A DNA stretch of 64,000 nucleotides from CBDHCC01 sp965219235 (GCA_965219235.1 OZ244721.1:1426001-1490000), one strand, 5' to 3'. Numbered from the stretch's first letter, positions 40,482 through 51,105 are shown. Program-made: numbers and translations. The notes: generated by a model not told the origin, from the sequence alone.

Positions 40482-41762
40482 ATGCACGACATCCGCGCCA
40501 TCCGCGACGACCCCGCCGCCTTCGACGCCGCGCTGGCGAGGCGCGGGGCGGAGCCGGCGTCCGACCGGCTGCTGGCGCTCGACGAGGCTCGGCGGGTCAG
40601 GGCGACCCTGGCGCAGGAGGCGCTCGCGCTGCGCAACGAGGCGTCCAAGGCGATCGGGGCGGCCAAGGGGCGCGGCGACGAGGCGGAGGCCCGGCGCCTG
40701 CTCGCCGAGATCGCCACTCTCAAGGACCGGGTGTCCGTGTTGGAGGAGGCCGCCCGCCAGGCCGACACGGCCCTGCGGGAGGCGCTCGCCGCGCTGCCCA
40801 ACACGCCCGCCGACGACACGCCCGACGGCACAAGCGAGGACGACAATGTGGAGGTCGCCCGCTGGGGCACCCCGCCCTCCTTCGCCTTCACGCCCAAGCC
40901 GCACGACGAGATCGGCGGCCCGCTCGGCCTCGACACGGAGGCCGCCGCCGCGATGTCGGGCGCGCGCTTCGCCGTGCTCCGGGGCCAGCTCGCCCGGTTG
41001 CAGCGCGGTCTCGGCCAGTTCCTGCTCGACGCCCAGGTCGCCGCCGGATGGGAAGAGACCTCCGTTCCCCTGCTGGTGCGCGACGAGGCGGTGTTCGGCA
41101 CCGGACAGCTGCCGAAGTTCGCCGACGACCTGTTCGCCACCACCGATGGCCGCTGGCTGATCCCGACCGCCGAGGTGCCGCTGACCAACCTGGTGCGCGA
41201 GACCGTGCTGGACGAAGAGGCCCTTCCCTTCCGCGTGACCGCGCTCACCCCCTGCTTCCGCCTGGAGGCGGGATCGGCTGGACGCGACACAAAGGGGCTG
41301 ATTCGCCAGCACCAGTTCGAGAAGGTCGAGCTCGTCACGATTTGCCGACCAGAGGACTCGCGAGCGGAGTATGACCGAATGGTGCGCGCTGCGGCCGCCG
41401 TCCTGCGGTCGCTGGAGCTCCCCTATCGCTTGGTACAGCTCTGCGCCGGCGACATGAACGTGTCGGGGAAGAAGACACTCGACCTGGAGGTCTGGATACC
41501 CAGCCAGGACACCTATCGCGAGATCAGCTCGGTCAGCTGGTGCGGCGACTGGCAGGCGCGCCGCATGGACGCCCGCTTCAAGGTGGCCGGCCAGAAGGGC
41601 GCGCGCTTCGTCCACACGCTCAACGGCTCCGGCGTGGCGGTCGGGCGCGCGCTGGTGGCGCTCCTGGAGAACGGGCAGCGGGCGGACGGCTCGGTCGATC
41701 TGCCCGCCGCGCTCCACCCCTATCTGCCGGCGGAGTGGAACGGCCGCCTGGCGCCCGCGTGA
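40482..41762 (+). CDS. serS: Seryl-tRNA synthetase
   Basis: A 426-residue class II synthetase. The N-terminal coiled-coil arm (residues about 30-105) binds the tRNA-Ser long variable arm. Motif 2 is PCFRLEAGSAGRDTKGLIRQ with the following HQFEKVE; motif 3 is NGSGVAVGRALVALLENGQ. TAEVPLTNL contacts the serine substrate. It charges tRNA-Ser. ATG at 40482; the stop overlaps surE (GTGA), which starts a three-gene operon. Confidence 0.97.
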   Translation: MHDIRAIRDDPAAFDAALARRGAEPASDRLLALDEARRVRATLAQEALALRNEASKAIGAAKGRGDEAEARRLLAEIATLKDRVSVLEEAARQADTALREALAALPNTPADDTPDGTSEDDNVEVARWGTPPSFAFTPKPHDEIGGPLGLDTEAAAAMSGARFAVLRGQLARLQRGLGQFLLDAQVAAGWEETSVPLLVRDEAVFGTGQLPKFADDLFATTDGRWLIPTAEVPLTNLVRETVLDEEALPFRVTALTPCFRLEAGSAGRDTKGLIRQHQFEKVELVTICRPEDSRAEYDRMVRAAAAVLRSLELPYRLVQLCAGDMNVSGKKTLDLEVWIPSQDTYREISSVSWCGDWQARRMDARFKVAGQKGARFVHTLNGSGVAVGRALVALLENGQRADGSVDLPAALHPYLPAEWNGRLAPA

Positions 41763-42550
41763 GGATCCTGCTCACCAACGACGACGGCATCCACGCGCCC
41801 GGGCTGTCGGTCCTGGAGGAGATCGCCGCCGCGCTCTCCGACGACGTCTGGATCGTGGCGCCCGCGGAGGAGCAGTCGGGGGCCGGCCACTCGCTGTCTC
41901 TGTCGCGGCCGGTCCGGGTCCGGCGGCACGGCGAACGGCGCTTCTCGGTCGCGGGCACGCCGACCGACGCGGTGATGATGGCGCTGGGCAAGCTGGTCGA
42001 GGGCGGGCCGCCCGACCTGATCCTGTCGGGCGTCAACCGGGGCGCCAATCTGGGCGAGGACGTGACCTACTCCGGCACCGTCGCCGCCGCGATGGAGGGG
42101 GCGCTCGCCGGCATCCGCTCGGTCGCGCTCAGCCAGGTCTACGCCCGCGAGGGCATGGGCGACACCGTGCCCTTCGCCGCCGCGCGCGAGTGGGGCGAGC
42201 GTGTGGTGCGGCCGCTGCTGGACCGGCGCTGGGCACCGCGCACGCTGGTCAACGTGAACTTCCCGGCCGGACCGCCCAGGGGCGTGCGGGTGGTGCGGCA
42301 GGGCTTCCACGATCTCGGCCGGACGCGGATCGTGGAGAACACCGACCCGCGCGGCTATCGCTACTACTGGTTCGCGCTCGGCGGCGGCGCGGGCACGCCG
42401 GACCGCTCCACCGATCTGGAGGCGATCGGCGACGGCTTCGTGGCGGTGACCCCGCTGCAGCTCGACCTGACCGATCGGGGCACGCTGGGAGCCCTCGAAA
42501 GCCTCTACGCGCCGCCGCTCGCTCCCCCCCCGCCGATCGCCGGGCGGTGA
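41759..42550 (+). CDS. surE: 5'/3'-nucleotidase SurE
   Basis: A 263-residue SurE phosphatase starting RILLTNDDGIHAPGL with the metal-binding NDD; SGVNRGANLGEDVTYSGTVA and FPAGPP are also conserved. It dephosphorylates nucleoside monophosphates in stress. GTG at 41759 overlaps the serS stop and its own stop overlaps the channel gene start, so the three are translationally coupled. Confidence 0.96.
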   Translation: MRILLTNDDGIHAPGLSVLEEIAAALSDDVWIVAPAEEQSGAGHSLSLSRPVRVRRHGERRFSVAGTPTDAVMMALGKLVEGGPPDLILSGVNRGANLGEDVTYSGTVAAAMEGALAGIRSVALSQVYAREGMGDTVPFAAAREWGERVVRPLLDRRWAPRTLVNVNFPAGPPRGVRVVRQGFHDLGRTRIVENTDPRGYRYYWFALGGGAGTPDRSTDLEAIGDGFVAVTPLQLDLTDRGTLGALESLYAPPLAPPPPIAGR

Positions 42551-43614
42551 GCGAGCCCCCGCCCCGCCCTACCCCGCCCCGCGCGCGCCGGGATGCCGCC
42601 ACCACGGCCTTGAAGCGGCAGTCGCAGACGCCGGTCTGGATCGCGATCGGCTGGCGCTCGCTGGCCGTCCTGGCGCTGATAGGGGTGGCGGTCGCGGTCC
42701 ACTGGTTCGATCGGGACGGCCTGCGCGACACGGTCGACGGGTCGATCAGCTTCCTCGACGTCATCTACTTCACGATGATCTCGATCACCACGACCGGCTA
42801 TGGCGACATCTCGCCGGTGACGACGGAGGCGCGCATGTTCGACGCGCTGGTGGTGACGCCGATCCGCGTCTTCGTGGTGTTGCTGTTCATCGGCACCGCC
42901 TACAACTTCGTGCTCAAGCGAACCTGGGACAAATGGCGGATGCGACGGATACAGCGCGAACTGAGCGGCCACACCATCGTCGCGGGCTTCGGCATCAGCG
43001 GGTCGGAGGCGGTGGCGGAGCTGATCGCGCGCGGCGTGCCCGTCGAACAGATCGTGGTGGTCGACGGCGACGCCGACCGGATCGAGGCCGCCCAGGGCCT
43101 GGGCGTGAACGTGCTCCAGACCGACGCCACGCGCGACACCACCTGGTCGGACGTGAAGGTCGAGCGCGCGCAGTCGGTCATCGTGTCCGCCGGCCGCGAC
43201 GACACCTCGATCCTGATCGTGCTGACCGTGCGCCACTTCGCGCCCGAGGTGCCGATCAGCGTGGTCGTGCGCGCCGCCGACAACGAGCTCCTGGCGCGCC
43301 AGGCGGGGGCGACCACGGTCATCAACCCGGTCAGCTTCGCCGGCCTGCTGCTCGCCGGCTCCTGCACCGGCCCGCACATCGCCGACTACATCGCCGACCT
43401 GGCGAGCGTGCACGGACGCGTGCAGCTGAGGGAGCGGCTGGTGCGCGACGAGGAGGCGGGGCGGACGCTGGCCGAGCTGTCGGGCGGCGTGCCGGTCCGC
43501 ATCTACCGCGACGGCCGCGCGATCGGCTTCTGGGAGGAGGAGGCGCGGCAGCTGAGGGCGGGCGACCTGCTGGTCGAGATCGCCCCTGGGCAAGGGGCGC
43601 GCGACGCGCGGTAG
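42547..43614 (+). CDS. Potassium channel protein with RCK (TrkA-N) domain
   Basis: A 355-residue inner-membrane channel. After a basic/proline-rich N-terminus there are two membrane helices flanking the selectivity filter TTTGYGD (about residue 84), then a cytoplasmic RCK domain with a GFGISGSEAV Rossmann motif and DGDADRIEAA. It probably conducts K+ under NAD(H) or ion control, like Kch/MthK-type channels. GTG at 42547 overlaps surE. Confidence 0.92.
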   Translation: MSEPPPRPTPPRARRDAATTALKRQSQTPVWIAIGWRSLAVLALIGVAVAVHWFDRDGLRDTVDGSISFLDVIYFTMISITTTGYGDISPVTTEARMFDALVVTPIRVFVVLLFIGTAYNFVLKRTWDKWRMRRIQRELSGHTIVAGFGISGSEAVAELIARGVPVEQIVVVDGDADRIEAAQGLGVNVLQTDATRDTTWSDVKVERAQSVIVSAGRDDTSILIVLTVRHFAPEVPISVVVRAADNELLARQAGATTVINPVSFAGLLLAGSCTGPHIADYIADLASVHGRVQLRERLVRDEEAGRTLAELSGGVPVRIYRDGRAIGFWEEEARQLRAGDLLVEIAPGQGARDAR

Positions 43615-43637
43615 AGGCGGATGACGTCCCGGCGGAT

Positions 43638-43752
43638 CGTCATCGCGAGGAGCGAAGCGACGCGGCGATCCAGGATCCGCGCGCCGTCCGGTTGGATTCG
43701 CTGCGCTCGCAACGACGGAACCGGCTCGATCCAACGTCATCCAACTCCAGCA
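43638..43752. repeat. Dispersed intergenic repeat, family 3 (copy 1)
   Basis: CGTCATCGCGAGGAGCGAAG followed by CGACGCGGCGATCCAGGATC and, after a short spacer, TTGGATTCGCTGCGCTCGCA form arms that can fold back. An inverted, nearly matching copy lies at 51218-51320. It separates the channel gene from argC. Confidence 0.8.
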
Positions 43753-43775
43753 TTCCTCCACCCACCCCCGGTCCC

Positions 43776-44672
43776 TCACAGCCTCAGCCCGGCCAGTTCC
43801 GGCGCGCCCACCATCAGGTTCAGGGACTGCACCGCCGCCCCGGCCGCGCCCTTGCCGAGATTGTCGAGCGTCGCGACGAGACGCGCCTGGCGGCCGTCGG
43901 GCGCCGCGAAGACCCGGAGCGTCACCCGATCGTCGCCGGCCCTGCCCTCGTCCAGCCGCAGCTCGTCGGACGGAGGGGCGAGCGTCACCAGCGGCTCGCC
44001 CGCATAGCGCTCCGCCAGCACGGCGCGCGCGGCCTCCGCGTCGATGTCGGGCAGCGGCACCTCGACCATCATGCCCCGGACCGCGCGGATCACGGCGGGC
44101 GCGAACAGCGGCGGCCGGTCCAGACCCGCGTGCCGGCCCATCTCCGGCGCGTGCTTGTGGTCGAGACCGTAGGCGTAGCCGCGCCAGGCGAGCGTCGGCT
44201 CGGCCTCGAAGCGCTCGATCAGCGCCTTGCCGCCGCCGCTGTAGCCGCTGACCGCGTTGACGCTGAGGCGCGCGTCGCGCGGGATCAGCCCGGCCTCCAC
44301 CAGCGGGGCCACCAGCAGCAGGAAGCCGGTGGGGTAGCAGCCCGGGTTGCTGACCCGCGACGAGGCGGCGATCGCCTCGCGGCCGATCAGTTCGGGCAGG
44401 CCGTAGGTCCAGCCAGGGGCCACGCGGTGGGCGGAGCTGGCGTCGATCACCTTGGTGGCCGAGCGGATCAGCGCCACGGCTTCGCGCGCGGCGTCGTCGG
44501 GCAGGCAGAGGATGGCGACATCGGCGTCGTTGAGCGCCTCCGCGCGGGCGGCGGGCTCGCGGCGGCGGTCGGCGGGCAGGGTGGCGAGCGTGAGGTCCGG
44601 GCGGCCGGCGAGCCGCTCGCGGATCTCCAGCCCGGTCGTGCCGTGCGCGCCGTCGATGAAGACGGTGGTCAC
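43776..44672 (-). CDS. argC: N-acetyl-gamma-glutamyl-phosphate reductase (short class)
   Basis: A 298-residue ArgC of the shorter class (about 300 versus 340 residues). IDGAHGTTGLEI is the nucleotide site, the catalytic Cys is in NPGCYPTGF, and AVSGYSGGGK plus HKHAPEM complete the active site. It reduces N-acetylglutamyl phosphate in arginine synthesis. GTG at 44672 is preceded by GGGGAGG 6 nt upstream, but that Shine-Dalgarno lies inside a 14-bp perfect hairpin (44676-44706). It is downstream of the M17 peptidase gene on the same strand. Confidence 0.94.
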   Translation of the reverse strand: MTTVFIDGAHGTTGLEIRERLAGRPDLTLATLPADRRREPAARAEALNDADVAILCLPDDAAREAVALIRSATKVIDASSAHRVAPGWTYGLPELIGREAIAASSRVSNPGCYPTGFLLLVAPLVEAGLIPRDARLSVNAVSGYSGGGKALIERFEAEPTLAWRGYAYGLDHKHAPEMGRHAGLDRPPLFAPAVIRAVRGMMVEVPLPDIDAEAARAVLAERYAGEPLVTLAPPSDELRLDEGRAGDDRVTLRVFAAPDGRQARLVATLDNLGKGAAGAAVQSLNLMVGAPELAGLRL

Positions 44673-44675
44673 ATT

Positions 44676-44706
44676 ATTCCTCCCCAAGCGAAGCTTGGGG
44701 AGGAAT
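44676..44706 (-). promoter_or_regulatory. Hairpin enclosing the argC Shine-Dalgarno
   Basis: ATTCCTCCCCAAGC and GCTTGGGGAGGAAT form a 14-bp perfect stem with a 3-nt loop. In the argC transcript the 3' arm carries the GGGGAGG ribosome site. It may limit argC translation or act as a processing/termination signal after the peptidase gene. Confidence 0.7.
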
Positions 44707-44715
44707 GCTCACCCC

Positions 44716-46089
44716 TCACCCGAACCGCTCCTTGAGCATCCCGAACGCCGCCCTCAGCCCATAGGCCTCGCCGCCCTTGGGGCGGCCCGGCTCCGCCCTG
44801 GGGCGCCAGCCGAAGGTGTCGAGGTGCAGCCAGTCGGCCCCCTCGCGCACGAAGCGGTCGAGGAAGAGCGCGGCCGTGATGCAGCCCGCGAATGGTGTGT
44901 CGCCCGCATTGGCCACGTCCGCGATGTCGCTCTTGAGGAGGTCGCGGTAGCGCTCCCACAACGGCATCCGCCAGACCGGGTCCCCAACCCGCTCGCCCGC
45001 CGCCAGCATCGCCGCCGCCGTCTCGTCGCGCCTGGCGAACAGCGCCGGCAGGTCGGGGCCGAGCGCCACGCGCGCCGCGCCGGTCAGCGTGGCGAAGTCG
45101 ATCGTCAGTTCGGGCTCCGAACGGCCCGCCTGGATCAGCGCGTCGGCCAGGATCAGGCGGCCTTCGGCATCGGTGTTGTGGATCTCCACGCTGGTCCCGT
45201 CGGCCGCGCGCACCACGTCGCCGGGGCGCAGCGCCGGGCCGGAGATGGCGTTCTCCACCGCCGGCACCAGAAGATGTAGCCGCACCGGCAGCCCGGCCGC
45301 CACGATCCACTCGGCCAAGGCGATGGCGTGCGCGGCCCCGCCCATATCCTTCTTCATCAGCCGCATTCCCGACGCCGGCTTGATGTCGAGCCCGCCGGTG
45401 TCGAAGCTGACGCCTTTGCCGACCACGGCGACACGCGGGTGGGCGGCGTCGCCCCATTCCAGCTCGATCAGCCGGGGTTCGCGTGGCCGTTCGGCGGCGC
45501 GCCCGACGGCGTGGATCAGGGGGAATCGGGTGCGCAGCTCCTCGCCGCGCGTCACCGTCGGCTCCACGCCCGCTCGCTTGGCGAGGGCTGCCACGGCGTC
45601 CTCGAGCTGCTGCGGCCCCATGTCCTCGGCGGGCGTGTCGATCCGATCGCGCACGCTGGCGGTGGCGGCGGCGGCCTGGAGCGCGGCGTCGATCGCCTGG
45701 GTGTCGGAGAGGAGCAGGACGCGCGGATCGGCGTCCTTGGCCGCCTTGTACCGGGTGAAACGGTGCTGGGCGAGCAGCCAGCCGAGCGCCGCTCCCGGCG
45801 GCATAGTGCCCTCCAGGCGGTAGGTGCCCGCGGGGAGCGCGGCGGGCAGCGCCGCGAGGCTCCAGACCGGATCGCCCCTGACGATGTGCGCCGCGCCGAC
45901 GCCGTCGCCGTCGCCGTCGGGCAGCAGGACGGTGCGGGTGGTCTCGCCGAAGCGCGCGGCGGCCAACAGCGCGCGGGCCGGGGCGGGGCGGCCCTGCGTC
46001 CACGCCTCCGCGTCGGCTTGCGCCACGAGATGGACGGTGGCGGCGGGCTCGCCCCGGTCGGCGCGGAGCAGGGTCGGGAAAGGGATCAT
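44716..46089 (-). CDS. Leucyl aminopeptidase family M17
   Basis: A 457-residue metallopeptidase. VVGKGVSFDTGGLDIKP with its Lys and Asp, MKKDMGGAAH, and NTDAEGRLILADAL are the M17 metal-binding and catalytic signatures. It removes N-terminal residues from peptides in the cytoplasm. ATG at 46089 was chosen; a longer frame from 46302 reads through a repeat element. The hairpin at 44676-44706 separates it from argC. Confidence 0.93.
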   Translation of the reverse strand: MIPFPTLLRADRGEPAATVHLVAQADAEAWTQGRPAPARALLAAARFGETTRTVLLPDGDGDGVGAAHIVRGDPVWSLAALPAALPAGTYRLEGTMPPGAALGWLLAQHRFTRYKAAKDADPRVLLLSDTQAIDAALQAAAATASVRDRIDTPAEDMGPQQLEDAVAALAKRAGVEPTVTRGEELRTRFPLIHAVGRAAERPREPRLIELEWGDAAHPRVAVVGKGVSFDTGGLDIKPASGMRLMKKDMGGAAHAIALAEWIVAAGLPVRLHLLVPAVENAISGPALRPGDVVRAADGTSVEIHNTDAEGRLILADALIQAGRSEPELTIDFATLTGAARVALGPDLPALFARRDETAAAMLAAGERVGDPVWRMPLWERYRDLLKSDIADVANAGDTPFAGCITAALFLDRFVREGADWLHLDTFGWRPRAEPGRPKGGEAYGLRAAFGMLKERFG

Positions 46090-46106
46090 GCGAGAGCCAT
46101 AGCAAA

Positions 46107-46250
46107 CCTTCTCCCTTTGGGAGAAGGATACGAAGCCTTGGCGGCTTTGCCGCCTAGGCGGAGTTGGATGAGGGTGACCGGCACCTCGCCATCCGTCACC
46201 CTCACCCTTCCAGCGCTTCGCGCCTCCCTCCCTCTCCCAATGGGAGAGGG
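46107..46250. repeat. Composite hairpin-bounded repeat, family 1 (copy 1)
   Basis: Bounded by CCTTCTCCCTTTGGGAGAAGG (46107-46127) and CCCTCTCCCAATGGGAGAGGG (46230-46250). Between them are a TTGGCGGC/GCCGCCTA hairpin and TTGGATGAGGGTGACC, with a facing CACCCTCACCC. The right end overlaps the 3' end of rimO. A second copy lies at 53541-53711. Confidence 0.8.
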
Positions 46251-47569
46251 ACCCCGAACAGATCGTGCTCGTCCGCGTCCTCGACGACCACATCCACCAC
46301 ATCCCCCACGCTCAGCCCGAAGGCGTCGCGCAGATGGACCTCGCCGTCGATCTCCGGCGCGTCGGCCTTCGACCGCCCGGTCGCCCCGCCGTCCGCGTCC
46401 ATCGCGTCGATCAGCACCGCCTGCACGCTGCCCACCTTCGCCGCCAGCTTGTCGGCCGAGATGCGCGCGGTCAGCTCCATCAGGCGGGCGTAGCGTTCCT
46501 CCTTGACCGCCTCGGGCACCGCGCCGGGCAGGTCGTTGGCGCGTGCGCCCGCCACCGGCTCGAACCGGAACGCGCCGACGCGGTCGAGCTGCGCCTCCTC
46601 CAGCCACTCCATCAGGTAGGCGAAGTCCGCCTCCGTCTCGCCCGGAAAGCCGACCACGAAGGTCGAGCGCACCGCGATCTGAGGGCAGATGGCGCGCCAG
46701 GCGGCCAGCCGCTCCAGCACCTTGGCCTCGTTCGCCGGGCGGCGCATGGCGCGCAGGATGGCGGGGCTGGCGTGCTGGAAGGGAATGTCGAGATAGGGCA
46801 GCACCAGCCCGTCGGCCATCAGCGGGATGACCTCGTCGACGTGCGGATAGGGATAGACGTAGTGGAGGCGCACCCAGGCGCCCAGCGACCCCAGCTCGCG
46901 CGCCAGGTCGGTCATGTGCGGCCGCACCTCGCGCCCGTGCCAGGCACGCGGCTCGCGCCGGATGTCGACGCCATAGGCCGAGGTGTCCTGGCTGATGACC
47001 AGCAGTTCCTTCGTGCCCGCCGCCACCAGCTTCTCCGCCTCGCGCAGCACCGCGTCGGGGCGGCGGCTGACCAGGCGCCCCCGGATGTCGGGGATGATGC
47101 AGAAGGAGCAGGCGTGGTTGCAGCCCTCCGAGATCTTCAGATAGCTGTAATGGCGCGGCGTCAGTTTCAGACCGGCGGGCGGCACCAGATCGGTGAAGGG
47201 GGATGGGGTCGCCGGGGCCGCCTCATGGACCGCCAAGACCACCTGCTCGTACTGTTGCGCTCCCGTGATCGCCAGCACGTCGGGAAAGCGGGCGCGGATC
47301 GCCTCGGCCTCGCGGCCCAGGCAGCCGGTGACGATGACGCGGCCGTTCGCCGCCATCGCCTCGCCGATCGCCTCCAGGCTCTCCTCCTTGGCGGAATCGA
47401 GGAAGCCGCAGGTGTTGACCAGCACCACGTCGGCGCCGGCATAGTCGGGCGAGAGCGCATAGCCGTCGGAGCGCAGCTTGGTCAGGATGCGCTCGCTATC
47501 GACCAGCGCCTTGGGGCAGCCGAGCGACACCATGCCGACGGCGGGTGCGGTGGGGAGGATGGTGGCCAT
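46202..47569 (-). CDS. rimO: Ribosomal protein S12 methylthiotransferase RimO
   Basis: A 455-residue radical SAM methylthiotransferase. UPF0004 domain cysteines appear in SLGCPKALVDSE, NTCGFL and TGCLGREA. The radical SAM CxxxCxxC is GCNHACSFC, followed by RGRLVSRR. The TRAM domain is C-terminal. It thiomethylates Asp of ribosomal protein S12. The last about 15 residues (PLPLGEGGRREALEG) are encoded by the family-1 repeat, so the native stop seems displaced. ATG at 47569. Confidence 0.95.
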   Translation of the reverse strand: MATILPTAPAVGMVSLGCPKALVDSERILTKLRSDGYALSPDYAGADVVLVNTCGFLDSAKEESLEAIGEAMAANGRVIVTGCLGREAEAIRARFPDVLAITGAQQYEQVVLAVHEAAPATPSPFTDLVPPAGLKLTPRHYSYLKISEGCNHACSFCIIPDIRGRLVSRRPDAVLREAEKLVAAGTKELLVISQDTSAYGVDIRREPRAWHGREVRPHMTDLARELGSLGAWVRLHYVYPYPHVDEVIPLMADGLVLPYLDIPFQHASPAILRAMRRPANEAKVLERLAAWRAICPQIAVRSTFVVGFPGETEADFAYLMEWLEEAQLDRVGAFRFEPVAGARANDLPGAVPEAVKEERYARLMELTARISADKLAAKVGSVQAVLIDAMDADGGATGRSKADAPEIDGEVHLRDAFGLSVGDVVDVVVEDADEHDLFGVPLPLGEGGRREALEG

Positions 47570-47635
47570 GGAGGGGCGGCATATAGGCACGGGAGGGCGC
47601 GGCGTCACCTCACCGCGCCGCAGCAGCCCCTGCCC

Positions 47636-48615
47636 TCACATCTCCCCGCGCGCGCGCCGCACGGCGTACCATTTCGAGACGTTCGCCTGGTGCTCGGCGA
47701 GGGTGGCGGCGAAGACGTGGCTGCGGTCGGGCCGGCCGGTGGCGACGAAATAGAGCGCGTCGGTCTTCGCCGGATTGAGCACCGCCTCGAGGCTCGCGCG
47801 GCCCGGATTGGCGATCGGCCCCACCGGCAGGCCGGGGCTGGCGTAGGTGTTGTAGCCGTTCTTCGCGTCCAGTTCGGAGCGCAGGATGCGGCGGCCGAGC
47901 GGGAGGCCGCGGGTCACCGGGTAGATCACCGTCGGGTCGGCGTCGAGCTTCATGCCGATCCTCAGGCGGTTGGAATAGACGCCGGCGATCAGCCGCCGTT
48001 CGGAGGCGAGGCCGGCCTCCTTCTCCACGATCGAGGCGAGCGTCACCGCCTGCGCCGGAGTGCGCACCACGGCGGCGGGCGAGCGCCGGCGCCACAGCGT
48101 GGTCAGGGTCTCGCGCATCGCGGCGCGCATCCGCCCGGCCACCGCCGCGCGGGCCTCGCCGCGTTCGTAGCTGTAGCTGTCGGGCAGCACCGATCCCTCC
48201 GGCGGCAGCGGCGCGGGGCCGGTCAGGCCGGGCGCGCGGGCGAGCGCGCGCTGGACCAGCACGGAGGGCCAGCCCTCCGGCACCGTCACCAGCCGCTGGA
48301 TCGGCTTGCCCTGCTGCAGGATCGTGAGCGCGGTGGCCGGGGAGACGCGGGCGGGGAAGAGATACTCGCCGGCGCGGATCGGCCGGTCCGGCCCGAACAG
48401 CCGCTCCCGCAGGCGGAAGCCATCGGCCGACGCCAGCACGCCCGCCGCCTCGAGCGTGGTGGCCGCCTTCGCCAGCGAGGAACCGGCGGGAATGACGACC
48501 GCCGTGTCGGCCGGGAGCGGCCCCACCCCCGTCCAGCCGGCGCGCACCCAGATCGCGGCGAGCGCGATGAGCGCCAGGGCGGCGAACAGCGCGAGCCGCC
48601 AGCGACGGCGGCGCA

Positions 48616-48616
<1 letters not shown>
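47636..48616 (-). CDS. mltG: Endolytic murein transglycosylase MltG
   Basis: A 326-residue YceG/MltG protein: one N-terminal membrane helix (LALFAALALIALAAIWVRAG), a LysM-like part, then VLPDSYSYERG, the catalytic Glu in SIVEKEAG, and YNTYASPGLPVGPIANPG. It cuts nascent peptidoglycan to end chain growth. Its start overlaps the fabF stop (ATG within CATCA) and follows acpP-fabF, a common order. Confidence 0.95.
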
Positions 48617-49875
<1,259 letters not shown>

Positions 49876-49879
49876 GGCG

Positions 49880-50116
49880 TCAGGCGTTGTGCTCTTCGAT
49901 GTAGTTGGTCGCGTCCTTGACGGTCACGATCTTGTCGGCCGCGTCGTCAGGGATCTCGACCCCGAACTCCTCCTCGAACGCCATCACCAGCTCGACGATG
50001 TCAAGGCTGTCCGCGCCCAGGTCGTCGAAGAAGCTGGCGTCGTCGGTCACCTTGTCGGCCTCGACCCCCAGATGCTCCACCACGATCTTCTTCACGCGGT
50101 CGTCGATGTCGCTCAT
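49880..50116 (-). CDS. acpP: Acyl carrier protein
   Basis: A 78-residue acidic carrier protein. The phosphopantetheine serine is in LGADSLDIVELVMAFEEEF. It carries growing acyl chains in fatty acid synthesis. It lies between fabG and fabF in the standard order. Confidence 0.98.
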   Translation of the reverse strand: MSDIDDRVKKIVVEHLGVEADKVTDDASFFDDLGADSLDIVELVMAFEEEFGVEIPDDAADKIVTVKDATNYIEEHNA

Positions 50117-50198
50117 ACCCTGTTCCTTCTGGTTTGTGGCGTGTCCGCCGCACTAATCGGCGGTCCCGACCGTGGCAAGCGGGGCCGTCGCCGCCGCT

Positions 50199-50936
50199 TC
50201 ACACCATCGCCATGCCGCCGTTCACGTGAAGCGTCTGGCCGGTCACATAGTTGCCCTCGTCGCTCGCCAGATACACGACCGCGGCCGCCACGTCCGCGCC
50301 GGTGCCCAGAGCGCCCATCGGGATGCGGGCGGTGAGCGCGCCCTTCTGCGCGTCCGGCAGATCGTCCGTCATGGCCGACGCGATGAAGCCCGGCGCCACG
50401 CAATTGACCGTCACGCCGCGCGAGGCGAGTTCGTGGGCCAGGGCCTTGCTCATCCCGGTGAGCCCCGCCTTGGACGCGGCGTAGTTCGCCTGGCCGGGAT
50501 TGCCGGTCTGGCCGACGACCGAGGTGATCGACACGATGCGGCCCCAGCGCTGGCGCATCATCGGCTTGGCCGCCGCGCGGCACAGGCGGAAGGCCGCCTC
50601 GAGGTTGACGCGGAGGACGTCGGCCCAGTCCTCGTCCTTCATGCGGAGAATGAGCCCGTCGCGCGTCAGCCCGGCGTTGTTGACCAGGATGTCGAGCCGC
50701 CCGCCCAGCGCGTCCACCGCCTGTCCCACGAGCGCGTCCGTGGCCGCCGGGTCGGACAGGTCGCACGGAACCGCCGCCACCCCCTCCCGGCTTTCGGCAA
50801 AGGCGGCCAGCCTGTCGGCGTTGGACCCGCTGGCGGCGACGGTCGCCCCCCGCGCCACGAGCGCGTCCACGATGGCCGAACCGATGCCGCCGGACGCGCC
50901 GGTCACGAGCGCGGTCTTGCCGGTCAGGTCGAACAT
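50199..50936 (-). CDS. fabG: 3-oxoacyl-ACP reductase
   Basis: A 245-residue SDR: TGASGGIGSAIVDAL nucleotide site, LVNNAGLTRD, the catalytic Ser in SITSVVGQ, YAASKAGLTGMSK with Tyr and Lys, and the typical VTGQTLHVNGGMAM end. It reduces 3-oxoacyl-ACP with NADPH. It is followed by acpP after 82 bp. Confidence 0.96.
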   Translation of the reverse strand: MFDLTGKTALVTGASGGIGSAIVDALVARGATVAASGSNADRLAAFAESREGVAAVPCDLSDPAATDALVGQAVDALGGRLDILVNNAGLTRDGLILRMKDEDWADVLRVNLEAAFRLCRAAAKPMMRQRWGRIVSITSVVGQTGNPGQANYAASKAGLTGMSKALAHELASRGVTVNCVAPGFIASAMTDDLPDAQKGALTARIPMGALGTGADVAAAVVYLASDEGNYVTGQTLHVNGGMAMV

Positions 50937-51009
50937 CGGACGATCCCCTCTTCGTGCGTCCCATGTGGCCCTCCCCGCGCCAAAGGACGCCGGGCCACGG
51001 CGGGGCGGA

Positions 51010-51105
51010 GGGGTGGAAGCCGGAACGACCCGCCGCGAAATCGTTGCGGCTGCTTCCTTCCGGACCTGACCGGGTTGGCGACAGCGGCGTCCGCCCGACT
51101 TCCGC
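51010..51105 (-). ncRNA. ffs: Signal recognition particle RNA (small bacterial 4.5S type)
   Basis: On the minus strand the SRP core GGTCAGGTCCGGAAGGAAGC is present, followed by AGCCGCAACGATTTCG. The ends pair: GGAAGTCGG (51095-51103) with CCGGCTTCC (51015-51023), with one G-U. Sequence and helix fit the roughly 95-nt SRP RNA that binds Ffh. It lies just upstream of fabG on the same strand. The ends are estimated from the closing helix. Confidence 0.9.
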
